A stretch of DNA of 64,000 nt from Drosophila pseudoobscura (Eukaryota > Arthropoda > Insecta > Diptera > Drosophilidae). Positions 11,761-22,700 of this stretch are shown here, in pieces (within the stretch, counting starts at the first letter, position 1; every line of letters begins with the position of its first letter). The notes under the pieces were generated by a model. It ran no database searches. It was not told where the DNA came from and saw only the letters and a program-made list of their open reading frames with translations. The stretch spans positions 7,316,001-7,380,000 of the forward strand of contig NC_046679.1 in the NCBI RefSeq assembly GCF_009870125.1. The letters are read 5' to 3'. Both the position numbers and the translations under genes were made by a program.

Positions 11761-12340
11761 AAAAAGTCTAGCCGAAGAACCCACACGGAACTCTGGCAGT
11801 TTTAATCTGCGCGTATATAGCTTTATATATATGCGATTTCGGTTCCTGTGCTAGATACTAGATATTAGCGCCTGGCGCGTTCGATTTTATTGATTCTTAA
11901 ACTAGTCTGCGGCGAAGAGTGTAGTCAGTGACTGATTACTCAAATCAAAATTTTTTCTCATATCGGAACCATTTTTTTACATCACAAATCAATGTTTCTA
12001 CAAACCAAATAATTAATTACTAATTAGGAATACTCACAACATCGTTATACTTGTTAAATCGTGCGTGCCGATAGAAACATCTCACAAAATGAAATTTGAA
12101 AATAGTTTGTTTACGAAATTTCGGCAACATTTTCACAAATTTTGTGCCGCAAGAGGCAAATAGCGAAATAACGCTACAATTTTGAAATAGAGGACTTTGA
12201 ATTTCGATCTGGTAATCGTATTAGAATATATTTTTCAAATTTGATAACGTAAAGTGAAACGAACGATTTCGTAGGCAACAAAATCATTCTGAAACTTTTT
12301 AAAATTTGACACTAAATAGTTGATAAACAAACATTTTATT
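11761..12340 (+). other. nos: nanos 3' UTR and convergent gap to Nsun5
   Basis: AT-rich sequence follows the nanos stop. The first 130 bases hold the translational control element; the rest shows no coding potential. The 3' end of the transcript was not fixed. The plus-strand TTTATT at about 12334 reads as AATAAA on the minus strand and could end the Nsun5 transcript, in which case the two 3' ends approach or overlap. Confidence 0.6.
11789..11881 (+). promoter_or_regulatory. nos: nanos translational control element with two Smaug hairpins
   Basis: Two hairpins carry the Smaug loop CUGGC. SRE1 is at 11789-11801 (stem AACU/AGUU). SRE2 is at 11867-11881 (stem AGCGC/GCGUU, including one G-U pair). 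Between them, at 11810-11835, is a 10-bp stem of CGCGUAUAUA type with a 6-base loop. This reproduces the layout known for the D. melanogaster nanos TCE: two Smaug recognition hairpins plus a UA-rich stem recognised by Glorund. It is expected to repress unlocalised nanos mRNA. Confidence 0.9.
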
Positions 12341-12784
12341 ACATGTATCGCAAATACATTACATCGAGTATATTGATGTTATATATTTATTCAATCATGT
12401 TCTTCATTCGTTCGAATAATTTATCATATTCGTGGGTCTATTATGACCATTATTTTTCAATTTTTTTTATAAATGTTCACCTTATATTCATTCGCCATCA
12501 TGTCACTCCAAATTCGTACGGTAATTTTAAAAAGTACAATTTTATATACTTTTTCATTTTTTTTTTATCAATGTAAGTACATTTGCTATCAAGTAAATCG
12601 GAACTATAATACAACCCATTATCATAAACTATTTTCAAATGTCATAATCCAATCGGGATTATGTGTTTAACCATAAATTCAAACTCGAATACTTTTTTCA
12701 ATTTTTTTTTTATAAAAATGTATACAAATGAAGTTGAAGTATGTGTCAAATAAAGATATGATCAACAGTCTACTCTCCGTCTTC

Positions 12785-14735
12785 TTATTCCTCTTCGCCG
12801 TCGCGTTTTTTCTCGAACAGTGCCAGGAAGATGCCGTCGGTCAGATCGCTGTCGGGCAGGCAGTACAAGCAGTTCTTGCCAATTTTGGCGTACTCCTTGT
12901 CGCCCACGTTCTGCCACTTGTTGCGCAGCGCCTTCTTGCAGCTGAGCATTTTGAAGGAGGGATTCAGCTGCAAGCAGCGCTGCACCACCTGCTCGTTCTC
13001 CTCCTTCCACAGCGAGCACGTGCAGTAGGCGATTCGCTTGACGTTGGGAAAGGCGCTCATCGCATGCGAAAGGATCTTGATCTGCAGGCCCGCTAGCTTA
13101 TAGAGGCGCTTGTCGTCTTTCTGCTCGTCGCAGACGCTAATACGGCTCTGCATGCCATTGCCCGAGCAGCTCGGATCCACCAGTATGTACTCCACATCCG
13201 GACAGCGGGTTGCATCTACAGACGAAAGGAATGTTTGAGGACGGATAATCAATCTGGTTCAAATTATTTGACTTACCCATGGTCAAGGCATCGCCCAGAA
13301 TGGGCGTGACAATCTCACATCCGGCCTCATTGGTAATATCGCACAAGGCCCTGTACCGTTCCTGAGACTGTTCAACGGCATAGATACGTCCCTTGTTCTG
13401 CATCACATTGCACATGTGCAGCGTTTTCATGCCTGGAGCGGCGCAAAGGTCCAGTACGGTGGATCCCACTGGCGGTGCCAACAACTCCGCAGCCAGACTG
13501 GTGGCCTTGTTCTGCAGAATGAACTTCTTGCTGTGAACGAAGTCGTGGCCGGCCCAGTAGTGTGCCCATTTGGGATGGAATATCAGTACGCCCTCGACGT
13601 GCAGATCCGTCATGAACTCATCCTCTTCCATGGCCCGGATGGCAGTCAGAAAGTCCGCATATGTTGCCTCGGCTGGCAGCTCCTTGCGCCGCCATTCCTC
13701 GCTGGACAGGTACTCCAATGCTTCGGCAATGCTGAGCAGATTCGTATTGACGCGAACATAGCGCGGATTTGGCTCTGTGTGGTGATACAAATGAAAGAGC
13801 CACGTTTAAAAGTGTGTTAAATGTACTTTTATTTTAGTTGCTTGAACACTATGTTACTGGTACTTCTTCTGCTCAGCTTCATCCTGCTCCACTGTAGGCG
13901 CATCCTTTTCGCAGAACGCTTTCATCACGTAGAGAGCCACCACAGCGTTGACCACCAAGACGGCGGTCAGCACGGAATAGCAATTGCGTTCGAAGACGCT
14001 CAGTGCGGGGAAGGATTCTTGCAGCCAGCTCTGCACACCAAAAAAGCCCAGGAAGGGCAACGTGAACATGAGAACACTATAGACCACGAGCCAGAGAAAC
14101 ACCTCCAAGCTTCGATCTATCGACTGCTGGCGGGGACGCTCTGCAACTTGCGCATAAACTTCATCGGCCGCTGGAACTGGCTTCGCTGCCAATACGGTTG
14201 CCTTCTTTTTGTTCTTTTTGCCCATTGCGGTGCTTTCAACCGGCTAATACTGTTACTAATACGTCAATGTAGGAACACCTGCCTTTCTTTTGGATGTTTG
14301 ATCCACTTATGGCCTTCTCCAATCGTTCCTTGTACTCGCGCACCGTTTGCACCGGTTTGCTGTCACCGTTCAGTTGGCCCCGTCCGAATATAAGCTCCGT
14401 CACCAGCACCTTAGCCAGGGCCGAGTCGAGATTGGGATTGTCCTTCAGCAGACTTGTCTCCTCAATGGCGTTGTCCACGGCACCACGATTGTCGCTATAA
14501 TGTTTCAGCACCGCTTGCAGACTTCGAACGCGCTGTGGAGTGGGATGGGAAAATGTGATTTAGTCGCTCGTTCCTTTGCTCGCTTTTTTGCCTGTGAGGC
14601 GTCAAGGCTTACTGCGTGCTTTTCCTCGAATATTAGGGATTTGATTGACTTTTGCTTTTCCAGGGCAACTTTTAATATTTTGGCTGTGGCCTTATATTGG
14701 GTTGGAACTTTTACGGAATGCGTGAATTTACTCAT
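12785..14735 (-). CDS. Nsun5: Nsun5-type rRNA cytosine-C5 methyltransferase
   Basis: This RNA m5C methyltransferase (NOL1/NOP2/Sun family) is expected to modify 28S rRNA in the nucleolus. Exons: 14613-14735 (MSKFTHSVKVPTQYKATAKI), exon 2 from 14532 to somewhere between 14237 and 14289, then 13277-13774 and 12785-13215. The length would be about 430-450 residues (human 429). Exon 3 carries the AdoMet motif LDLCAAPGMKT; exon 4 has DPSCSG and CTCSLWKEENE, which supply the two cysteines of the mechanism. Exons 1-2 and 3-4 join cleanly in phase. The exon 2 donor is unresolved: the best-looking GT (after GGCAG, 14279) is out of phase with the acceptor at 13775-13776, whereas weaker donors at about 14289 (ATAA/GTGG) or 14240 (GCCG/GTTG) fit. 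A complete Vma21-like frame lies inside that intron. Confidence 0.92.
13828..13833 (-). terminator. Poly(A) signal AATAAA after the Vma21-like gene
   Basis: The plus strand reads TTTATT. On the minus strand this AATAAA lies 20 bases beyond the Vma21 stop and about 55 bases before the acceptor of Nsun5 exon 3. Use of this site would end transcripts inside the Nsun5 intron. Confidence 0.6.
13854..14225 (-). CDS. Vma21: Vma21-like V-ATPase assembly factor
   Basis: Vma21 is an ER membrane chaperone for assembly of the V0 sector of the vacuolar H+-ATPase. This intronless frame encodes 123 residues (human about 101). The basic N-terminus (MGKKNKKKATV) is followed by two membrane segments, about residues 42-64 (VFLWLVVYSVLMFTLPFLGF) and 82-103 (CYSVLTAVLVVNAVVALYVM), with the family-like link FGVQSWL between them. 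The last four residues, KKYQ, form a dilysine ER-retrieval signal, as expected for Vma21. It lies on the same strand and wholly within the long Nsun5 intron; its ATG is only 10-15 bases beyond the point where the Nsun5 exon 2 frame runs into a stop. No separate promoter is visible, so a shared or dicistronic transcript is likely. The family call rests on topology and length plus moderate similarity. Confidence 0.85.
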   Translation of the reverse strand: MGKKNKKKATVLAAKPVPAADEVYAQVAERPRQQSIDRSLEVFLWLVVYSVLMFTLPFLGFFGVQSWLQESFPALSVFERNCYSVLTAVLVVNAVVALYVMKAFCEKDAPTVEQDEAEQKKYQ

Positions 14736-14744
14736 GATTGTCAC

Positions 14745-14860
14745 GTGTGCAGTGTGAACGCAGACTTATTGATACAATATACGGTCTGACCACCAGAAAT
14801 ATACCGAAATATACCATCTCATTATGAAAATATACCGTAAATATACCGATGAAAAAACAA
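14745..14860 (-). promoter_or_regulatory. Nsun5: Nsun5 promoter with four motif-6 copies and a motif-1-like site
   Basis: Four copies of GGTATATTT (plus strand AAATATACC), the core of Ohler motif 6, lie at 14797-14805, 14807-14815, 14828-14836 and 14839-14847. A motif-1-like TTCACACTG lies at 14749-14757. Motif 1 with motif 6 marks dispersed housekeeping promoters in Drosophila. The start codon at 14735 is close by, implying a short leader. Confidence 0.75.
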
Positions 14861-15118
14861 ACTTAGCCCTCATAAGCCCCCTAAACCATCATAAACATGA
14901 TAGCAACGTGAGTACGTCAATACCCACTGCCAATGGGTTAATCGTTCTCTGTCTAAATGTTTCGATTTTGATAAAAGAAGAAGAAATGTAAAACGGTAAA
15001 TTTATGGCATATTAATTCCAAAAAAAATGCATTATAATATAATTGTACAACTGACCGGCAATAGTTTCTCAGCAGCCAATTTGGATTTTACGTTTCATTG
15101 TAAGTACCAAAGAAGTAA

Positions 15119-16046
15119 ATGTTTTGCCGCCAGTTTTATCTTCCGCTACACCAATGCAGTCAGAGGACTCAGAAACTCTTACTGCGGAAGAGCAGGAGCC
15201 CACACTCCAGGATTTCAGACTCCAGAAATCGACATCGGTTTCTAATGGCAAGGAAACACCCTATCAAGAAGCCAGTCACTGGCACTGTTGCCGTGGAAGG
15301 AGGCCGAGGACTCAGTTGGGAGGGAGCTCCGAGGAAAAGGGCAATGCTGACACGTGCTAATCAAATTACACCCGTCACACAAGCTCAGGAAGTGACTGGT
15401 CCGTCGCACTGCAATGCCATCAGGACCCATAAGATGGCAATTATATATAGTGGGTATCCATATCATCTGATGATGACGGACCAGCTATCCGCAATCCAAA
15501 GGTCTATTCTGGATGAAATAGTGGCTACGAGAGCTGGGACTGTGAAGCCCCTTTTTCACGACTGCAGCTAAAAACCAGCATGGATGTCTCTAACCTGCGG
15601 GGACGGCCAGACTAAAGAATGGCTAAAGGCAAAAGTGCCTCGCCTAAAGCTGTGGTCGGGTGCAAACATAACAGAAATCGTTGTCGGATGCTTCGGAAAC
15701 GTAGAAGAGGACGTAAACACCGAGAGAAACGAACCTACTGAGGGTGTCTGACTGGCATGGTGCTATTTGGCTCACCTTCAAACTAGACCCACATTCTGCA
15801 ATCAGACTTAAGGGACAGGACTATAAGGTGAACTTTTCTTTCGGGCAAGTGGACCTCAAGCCAATGAGAGAGCATGACCAGGATATCACTTCACAACCAG
15901 CTGCATATCAGCCACCGTCATGGTCCTGGAATGTGTCCCATGCAGCCGATGAACCGATCGACGGAGAGCAGCGTTCTTGTGGCTGCAGAGCAGAAGCCGA
16001 CATGGTCGTGGAAAGCGTCCCAACCATAGCCATAGGGACCGATTAA
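15119..16046 (+). pseudogene. Broken DUF4780-type transposon-derived sequence
   Basis: The translated sequence resembles the insect DUF4780 domain family, which is dispersed and often transposon-linked. Frame 1 runs to 15571 (residues such as MTDQLSAIQRSILDEIVATR and KPLFHDC) where a TAA interrupts it. The same frame then continues after the stop with a well-kept domain piece (WMSLTCGDGQTKEWLKAKVP, LKLWSGANI) to a TGA near 15750. A frame change follows, and the end of the domain reads in the frame from 15744 (WLTFKLDPHSAI, YKVNFSFGQVDL). At least one nonsense change and one frameshift are therefore present. No terminal repeats were found. The sequence has no neighbour relation to the flanking genes and sits between two blocks that are apart in D. 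melanogaster. Confidence 0.7.
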
Positions 16047-16744
16047 TGACCCTACCTACATCTTCCCATGGACTTGCTCCCAAAAACGGTAAGTTAATCA
16101 ACAGCGCTTCTTCCAAACAAGCAACTAAATATTGTATCTCTCGCTGTTCATAAATGGAAAGACGCAAAAACAGGACGGCAAGCCTCTTTCTACCTCCCAG
16201 AAGAGAGTGAGGAGGTGCCCACAAAGGAAGTCTGCGACCTAGTGGAGCACTTTTCGATGAAAAAAATCTTCGGTGGATTAACGCCAACTGCCAGCAGACG
16301 ATGTGGAGAAGGCATCTACTAAAGTATTAATATAATATATATATAGTATAGTCTGTATCATTAACGGTGATGAAGGAACATTTCTAAAAGCTCTTGGGAG
16401 GAAAAATCTACATAGACACCTGCTTTGCGATCATATCTGAAGAACCTATCTTCATGGGTAATACTTTTAGAGCAGCAACTGTTATTCAAGTTATTCAAAT
16501 GAATTAATTCCTTCTTTGTTTTATTTCACAACGACTAAAATGCGGTTTAAACATATCGTTTAGCTTAGCTAATAAAATTCATGCGTTTCGTTTAAAATTA
16601 AGAGCATCATATTAATTAAACACATAAGAAAAGACAAACTACAGGCTAATACAGGTTTAAATGTTACGTGGTTATAAGTAAACCCCAAAAATGGTTAACT
16701 GCTCGCAGCTTTATGCTAATTTCAGAATTTCACTATTGCATGCC
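16047..16744. other. Skeletor 3' UTR and gap next to the broken element
   Basis: No gene is seen here. An open frame on the plus strand around 16080-16320 may be more of the broken transposon-type sequence. A minus-strand AATAAA (plus TTTATT, 16520-16525) lies about 220 bases beyond the Skeletor stop and is the likely end of its 3' UTR. Confidence 0.5.
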
Positions 16745-19700
16745 CTACGTGCTGTGGCTGTGGCTGCGGCTGCTGCTGCGACTGCTGCTGTCGGACGTGA
16801 TTAGGTGCAGTTTGGTGGAAATGGGTCTCAATGAGGATGATGGGGATGGCGATAACGATGTCGATGTCGATGACTGCGAGTAGATTGTGCTTCCGCTTCC
16901 GGTGGTGGTGGTGCTGCTGCTGCTACTGCTGCTACTGGGGAAAACGGAGGCACTGGTGCGCGTGAAAGGCACCGGATTGGAGTACTCCGTCACGGGCTGA
17001 GCACCAGGCCGAACAGGACTCTCCGTTGACTGGAACTCCTCCGGCAGTTCGCCGTGGAATGCTCCAAACTGCGGCGTTGTCCGTATCAGCTGCTCGAGAG
17101 GAGTGAGCCCGTAGTGCGAGTGCCTCAAGAGGCCATTGTCCCGAGCATCCAGCTTGGGGGGCAGCACCAGGGACCCGTCCACCACGCTCTTGCCATCGAA
17201 CGTGTACAGCGCCCCACTGGGCAGGCCGGCGTGGGGTATCTTTCGGTTGTCCGGCGGCAGGTAGTAGGTATCGATGCGCTCTGCGGCTGCGGCCAGTTTA
17301 TCCTCCGGCTCCAGCTCATCCGCATAAAGTTCTTCCTCCTGCGAGTCTGGCCCGAAAAGGCTGGCCATGTCATCGTCGAAGACCTCGTGTTCTGGCTCTT
17401 GCTCCGGGGTGACTATCGCTTGAGTGGTGCTCGACAGACCGACGGCTGCCGTAGATGGTTTCTTGGACGGCAAAACCGGCTCCTCCTCCAGCTCCTCGTC
17501 ATCGAGCTTACCCCCCATCTCCTCGTCCATATCCTCACCGAACAATTCCCCTAAAGTCGGCTTTCGCAGTTGGGCGGCTGAGGGAAGAGCATGCTCCACT
17601 GCTGCCGATGGCAATCGAAGTGCCGATGCCTCATCCACGTCTGCCTCTGTGACCGCATTCTTCATCTGGATGGAGGCATTGGTGCTGTCCAGCGGAGAGG
17701 GTATGAACATGGGCTCGAAGCTCTGCGTCTCGCTTCCTCCCTGCTGGGCTGCCAGGAAGAGTGTGTCCGTTTCCATTACCTCATCGATCTCGGTGCCTGG
17801 ATCCTCGCGTCGATGTGCCACCTGATCGATCAGCTCCGGCGGCAGTTGCACACCGCTGCCATCGGTCCGCATAATCGGCCGGAACCCACTCTCCACGATT
17901 ACGGTATCGGGTTTGAAACCCTGATTGACGGCTGGTCGCATGCTGGCAATCTCCTGGGGGGAGGGCTCCTTCTGCAGGGGCCGCTTGACGAGGATCGTCG
18001 TGGTGCTGGTGGTTGGCTGAGCCGTCGGGTTGGATTTCTGTTCCGGTTTCGAGTGGGGGTTAAAAAAGGCCGTGCTCTGTTGGGATCCCTGCGGTTCGTG
18101 GTCTATGTAGGGCACTGGCACAGGGATGACAGGCTGTGGCTTTTGTTTCGGCTTGGATCGTTCCCCGTGCTCCGCCTTACGCTGGCCGCTGGCCCCCAAT
18201 TCCGTGGGCTGTCCAAGCAGCAGCACCGATGCGGCTATGGGCTGCAGGGGGAAGGGCTTCTCCTTGACAAACGGCTTCAGCAGACTGGGAACGGGCTTGC
18301 GATAGTGGTTTACGATCAGCGAGGACTGCTGCAGGATGGCTGCCGGATGCGGATGGGGATGCTGCTGCGGAAGGATGGGCCTGGAGGCGGGCACCTTCTT
18401 GATGGGACCGGGATAGGGCCGTCGCCCGGGCAGCTTCACCGGATGGAAGAGTGGCGCATTCTGCGGCGGACGCAGATACTCGGACAGACCGATGGTTTTC
18501 TGGGCGAGCGCTGGAAGGTTACTGGTTAGATTGTGGTGATGCAGTGGATGCGGGTGCGTGTGCGGGTGCAGATGGGGGCTTATAATCGAGGGCGGGTGTG
18601 GGGCATGCTGCGGATGGTGCAGGCGGTGCAAGTGCAAGTGAGAGTTGTGTATGAGATGTGGGCCAGTGGCAAAGATGGGAAGTTTCGGGTGAGTGGGCAA
18701 CGACAACGATGAGGGGGATGCAGATGCAGATGAGGATGCGGATGCAGATGATTTTTGAGAATGGGTTTCGCCGAGCAGTATCTCGGGCCGGACGGTGGCT
18801 AGTTGGGGGGGTAATCGAGAGCCATTGATGGTTATCTGGTGGTGGTCTTTAGGACGTATCGGCGGATGGGGACCCGAGTTCACTTCGTTCTGGTGGGGGT
18901 TGGGGCTGGGATTGGAGTTGGAGTTGGAGTTTGGGTGCTTCCTTAGAAGGCTCTCCTCGAGAGCCTCAGCAGCGCGGATGCCATCTGAAATCAGTTTGGT
19001 TATTTCCGAAGATTTCGTTATTTCAAAACTCAGTTTAGGCGGTGTTCCGTTCATATTGTGGTTCTTAATCAAATCGGTTTGGTGCTTCAATAAAAAATTA
19101 TCGTTGGGGCTGACCTGGGTTTCGTGTCGGATCGATGGCTCGGCGGCATAGTCCTCGTGGACGGGCGCCGGCTCGGCCGCAGCCGCTGGCAGACGGATTT
19201 CGTGCTGCTCGGAGGCTGCCCCCTGGCCACCCACATCGCCCTCGCACGAGTCGTGCACGTGTATCTTCCAGCCCAGATAGCGGTGGGTGAAGCAGTGATA
19301 GTACACGGTGTCCGGTGTGTTCCTATCCGGCTTCCAGCTGATCACCCCTGGCTCGCCAGCATCGCACTTGAGTGTCAGGGTGCGCTGGTAGGCCCCGAAG
19401 GATTGGTAGTCATCTGCCGGCGGTCCCTCCACATCCGGGGTCCAGTTGCACAGGCGGCCCACGCCCGTGGGCGTCACCTGACCCGATCGCGAGCGATGAA
19501 CTCCCGCAAATATGCGAACAGCCTGGGAATTGATTTCCAAATAATAAGCAGCTGGACCAGGGATCACTCTTCGAACTTTGGTCTCACCTTCTTCTCCTCC
19601 TCGCGCTTGTGCTCGTAGCCACCGACAGGGTCATCGCTGATGTAGAAAGGATGGTATTTGGCCGGGATGTCGGGGTTGTTGCCTCCCTCCACCACGAAGG

Positions 19701-22700
19701 TGTAGGTCTTGCCACGCACCACATGGATCTCGGGGATGAGCAGGCCGTTGATGTACCAGGAAATGCCCCAGCCCACGTGTCCTACAGCAAACGAGAGATT
19801 AGATATCAAAGGGTAGAAAGAAGCCCAAAAAAACACTCACCCGTGATGGCTGGATAGCCATGCTTTCCGCCAGTCGGACCCATCTGGGCATAGAAGACGC
19901 CATCCTCCGGTTCGTGGCACTGGATGGCCGGAATGTCCCAGGCCCCGTTGCTGTTTACGGGCTTGGGTGTGGGCACCGGGCGTCGCTGCGTAATGATGGC
20001 CGTCTCCTGGCGCCTCTGAGGCTGCTGGCGATGCAGAGCTTCGGCACGATTTTCATAGAATTCCTCCTCGGGCTCCAGATTGGGGTGTCCAGCGGGTGGA
20101 TAGCCCTTGCCTCCGGTTGAGCTCTGGGCCTGGGGAGCGGCTTCTTCCTGCTCGTCGGAGCTGCTGCCCGGCTTGGCGCCCTCGGGCAGGGGACAGTTCC
20201 ACTTGGGCTGTCGACCGAACTCGATCTGATGCAGATGTTTGTTGTAGAAGGTGTGGAAGGAGACCTCTTTGTAGTCGTTCAGGGGTCCGATGGCCCAGAC
20301 CACGGACTCGGCGTCCGTCACGGAGATGGGCAGATCCAGGCGATCGGTGGCCGCCAGCGAGCGCTGATAGGTGACAATCGAGTAGCCATTGACCATGGCG
20401 GCATTCAGCAGACGGATGGAGTTGGTCTTCTCCATGATCTTGGTGTCGGGACAGGCGCCGCGGCTGCCGGAGCACTGGGCCTTGCCCTCCAGGAAGTAGT
20501 CCTGGGCGAAGCCGTTGCCCGTCTCGGGATCCACCCAGGCTACGACCGCATCGGCTCCGATCATCTGGCTGATGTTCTTGTTCGGCGAGATGCCGAAGGA
20601 CATGTAGTTGTTCGGTTCTGTGGAGGAGCAATGAGAATGAGAAGCACTCTGGGCGAGGGGATGGGCGGAGAGGATAGGGGAGGGGCTGCTCTGGATTGCT
20701 GTTATGAAAATTCTACGGGAAATGGCAATCAACGAAAGTTGCTTGACCCAATTCCGGCCTGGCCTGGCCTTCTGGTCTGGCCAACCGGTTGGCGGGCATT
20801 TTCCAGGTGAAAATTCCTGCCGGCATTCTTAGCGGTTCCAAGACCAACAGACCAGCGGCAGTGGCAGTGGCAGTGGCTCCTAGATGGAGATGTTATTGCA
20901 ACTATAACTATGGCGATGCTCGACGCTCGTTGCCCATGCCCATGCCTTAAGATTGCAGATGCAACCAGTAAATTGTTGTGGCCCCCGCCTCCTGCTATCC
21001 ATCCATCCATCCATCCATGTATCCATTCATGTATCCATCCGCACTCGCAGTTGCGCAATAAAACCAGTCGTCATAATGCGCGACTTGTTATTCTGCCAAC
21101 GATGCTGATCGCTGATGCTGCCGATGCCGCTGTGGATGCTGATCGGTCAATTTGGATGCTAACTGGATTTCATTGTTGGCCCTCTCCCCTCTGCCCCACC
21201 GTTTGTCTCCGTTTGTACGGGTATGTGTCTGTCTCCCCTTTGCGAGTATTAACTGTACTTGAGAAAATGTCAAAGCATCATAAATCAACAGAAGCTGAAA
21301 CTGATCGAGGTGCAACCGCATGGGACGAAGGCTTGTCACTGCCTGGGATAGGTCAGGCCAAGGGTGTGACGATGGGACGATCGCGCCTCTCTGTCTCAGT
21401 TCTTGGTTCACTCTGAACTCACAAAAACATATTCTTGTACTTCTGTAGGAGCCACTGAAACGATGAATCCTGTTTAAGTTTAGGGACTTCAATACTTTGT
21501 CACTTCAATTCTGTTACTTTGAGATTTATAAATGCTTTATATCTGTCATGAGTAGGCAAACGAATGGTTTCGGTGGGATTTTTCCTGAGTTGGATCCGAA
21601 AATTTCGGTCTTTTCTTCTCGCTCACACTCTGTTTGTCTTGCTGTTAGAGAGAACGAGAAAGCAATACACAAGTTTGCTGATTGCCTGAAAATCTTCGTA
21701 CTAATCGAAAGAATTAAAGAGGCCTGAGGCTGTAATTTGATGAAAACTGTGGATTCATGCAGGGCCACGATTACAAGATTTCAAAACCAATTCTTCAAGA
21801 TAAGGAGATTTAAATTTTCCGTAGATTAGAGAACATATCTCTACCCTTTTCTTTTTTGAGTGTACCATCCCCACCAAATAGAGGCCTAACTATCAGTTAG
21901 CATCTACATTAAACCAGCAAAAATTAACACACTCCTCGTCCACTCTGTAAAACCGCTAAGCTCGAATCGTTTTCACACTTTGCTGAATGTCAACGCAGTG
22001 GGAAGTGGTTGGGGGATGGATGAAGCTTGCAATAGCTTCCGCATTAATTAGCACTAATCCCCGATGACTTACCCAATTTGGCCACCAATTGCACCACAAT
22101 GCTCTCCCCGGCCACGGCCCAGCGCACCTCAAAGGCCAGATCGTCGTAGAGCACCTCGCAGTTGAGTTTCGACTGGAAGAGAATTGGTTTAGGGAGATTT
22201 CGCTTTAGGAATGGGATTTCGGGAGCACTGGTTGGGGGGGTAGCGGCTGTGAATGGGGGGGTGTGTGTGCATGTGTGGCGTGGAGGGGGGGGGGGGGGTG
22301 GTGTGGAGGAAGGAGAGGGGATTTGCCAAAGTCATAATTTTGAGCATACCCAAAATGTTTGTACTCTTTTGTTCTGCTGTATTCGAAAGATTTTGCGTTT
22401 TGGAATGGTTTTTTACAAAATGAAAAATGTTTTTGTTTTTTGTTTTTTCTTTTGGATTTCGCTTGGAGGTTAGTAGTGGAGATCGGATTGGGAATTGGGA
22501 ATGGGTATGTTCCTGTGTTTACATGTGTGTGTGTGTATGTGGGGGTTTGTGGGTGTCTTTCTTTGTGTGTGTGGGTGTGTGTGTGTGTTGTGGGGGAGTT
22601 GAGGAGGAGTCAGTGATAGGGGGTCAGTGTCCCAGAAGTAGACATGCCACACAGATTTCATTTTGTATAAGACGCTCCCAACGAACAGCAAAAGTTGATC

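Noticed and set aside
17591..18529. 312-codon open frame on the plus strand
   Set aside because: It is antisense to the long low-complexity last exon of Skeletor; no family similarity was seen.
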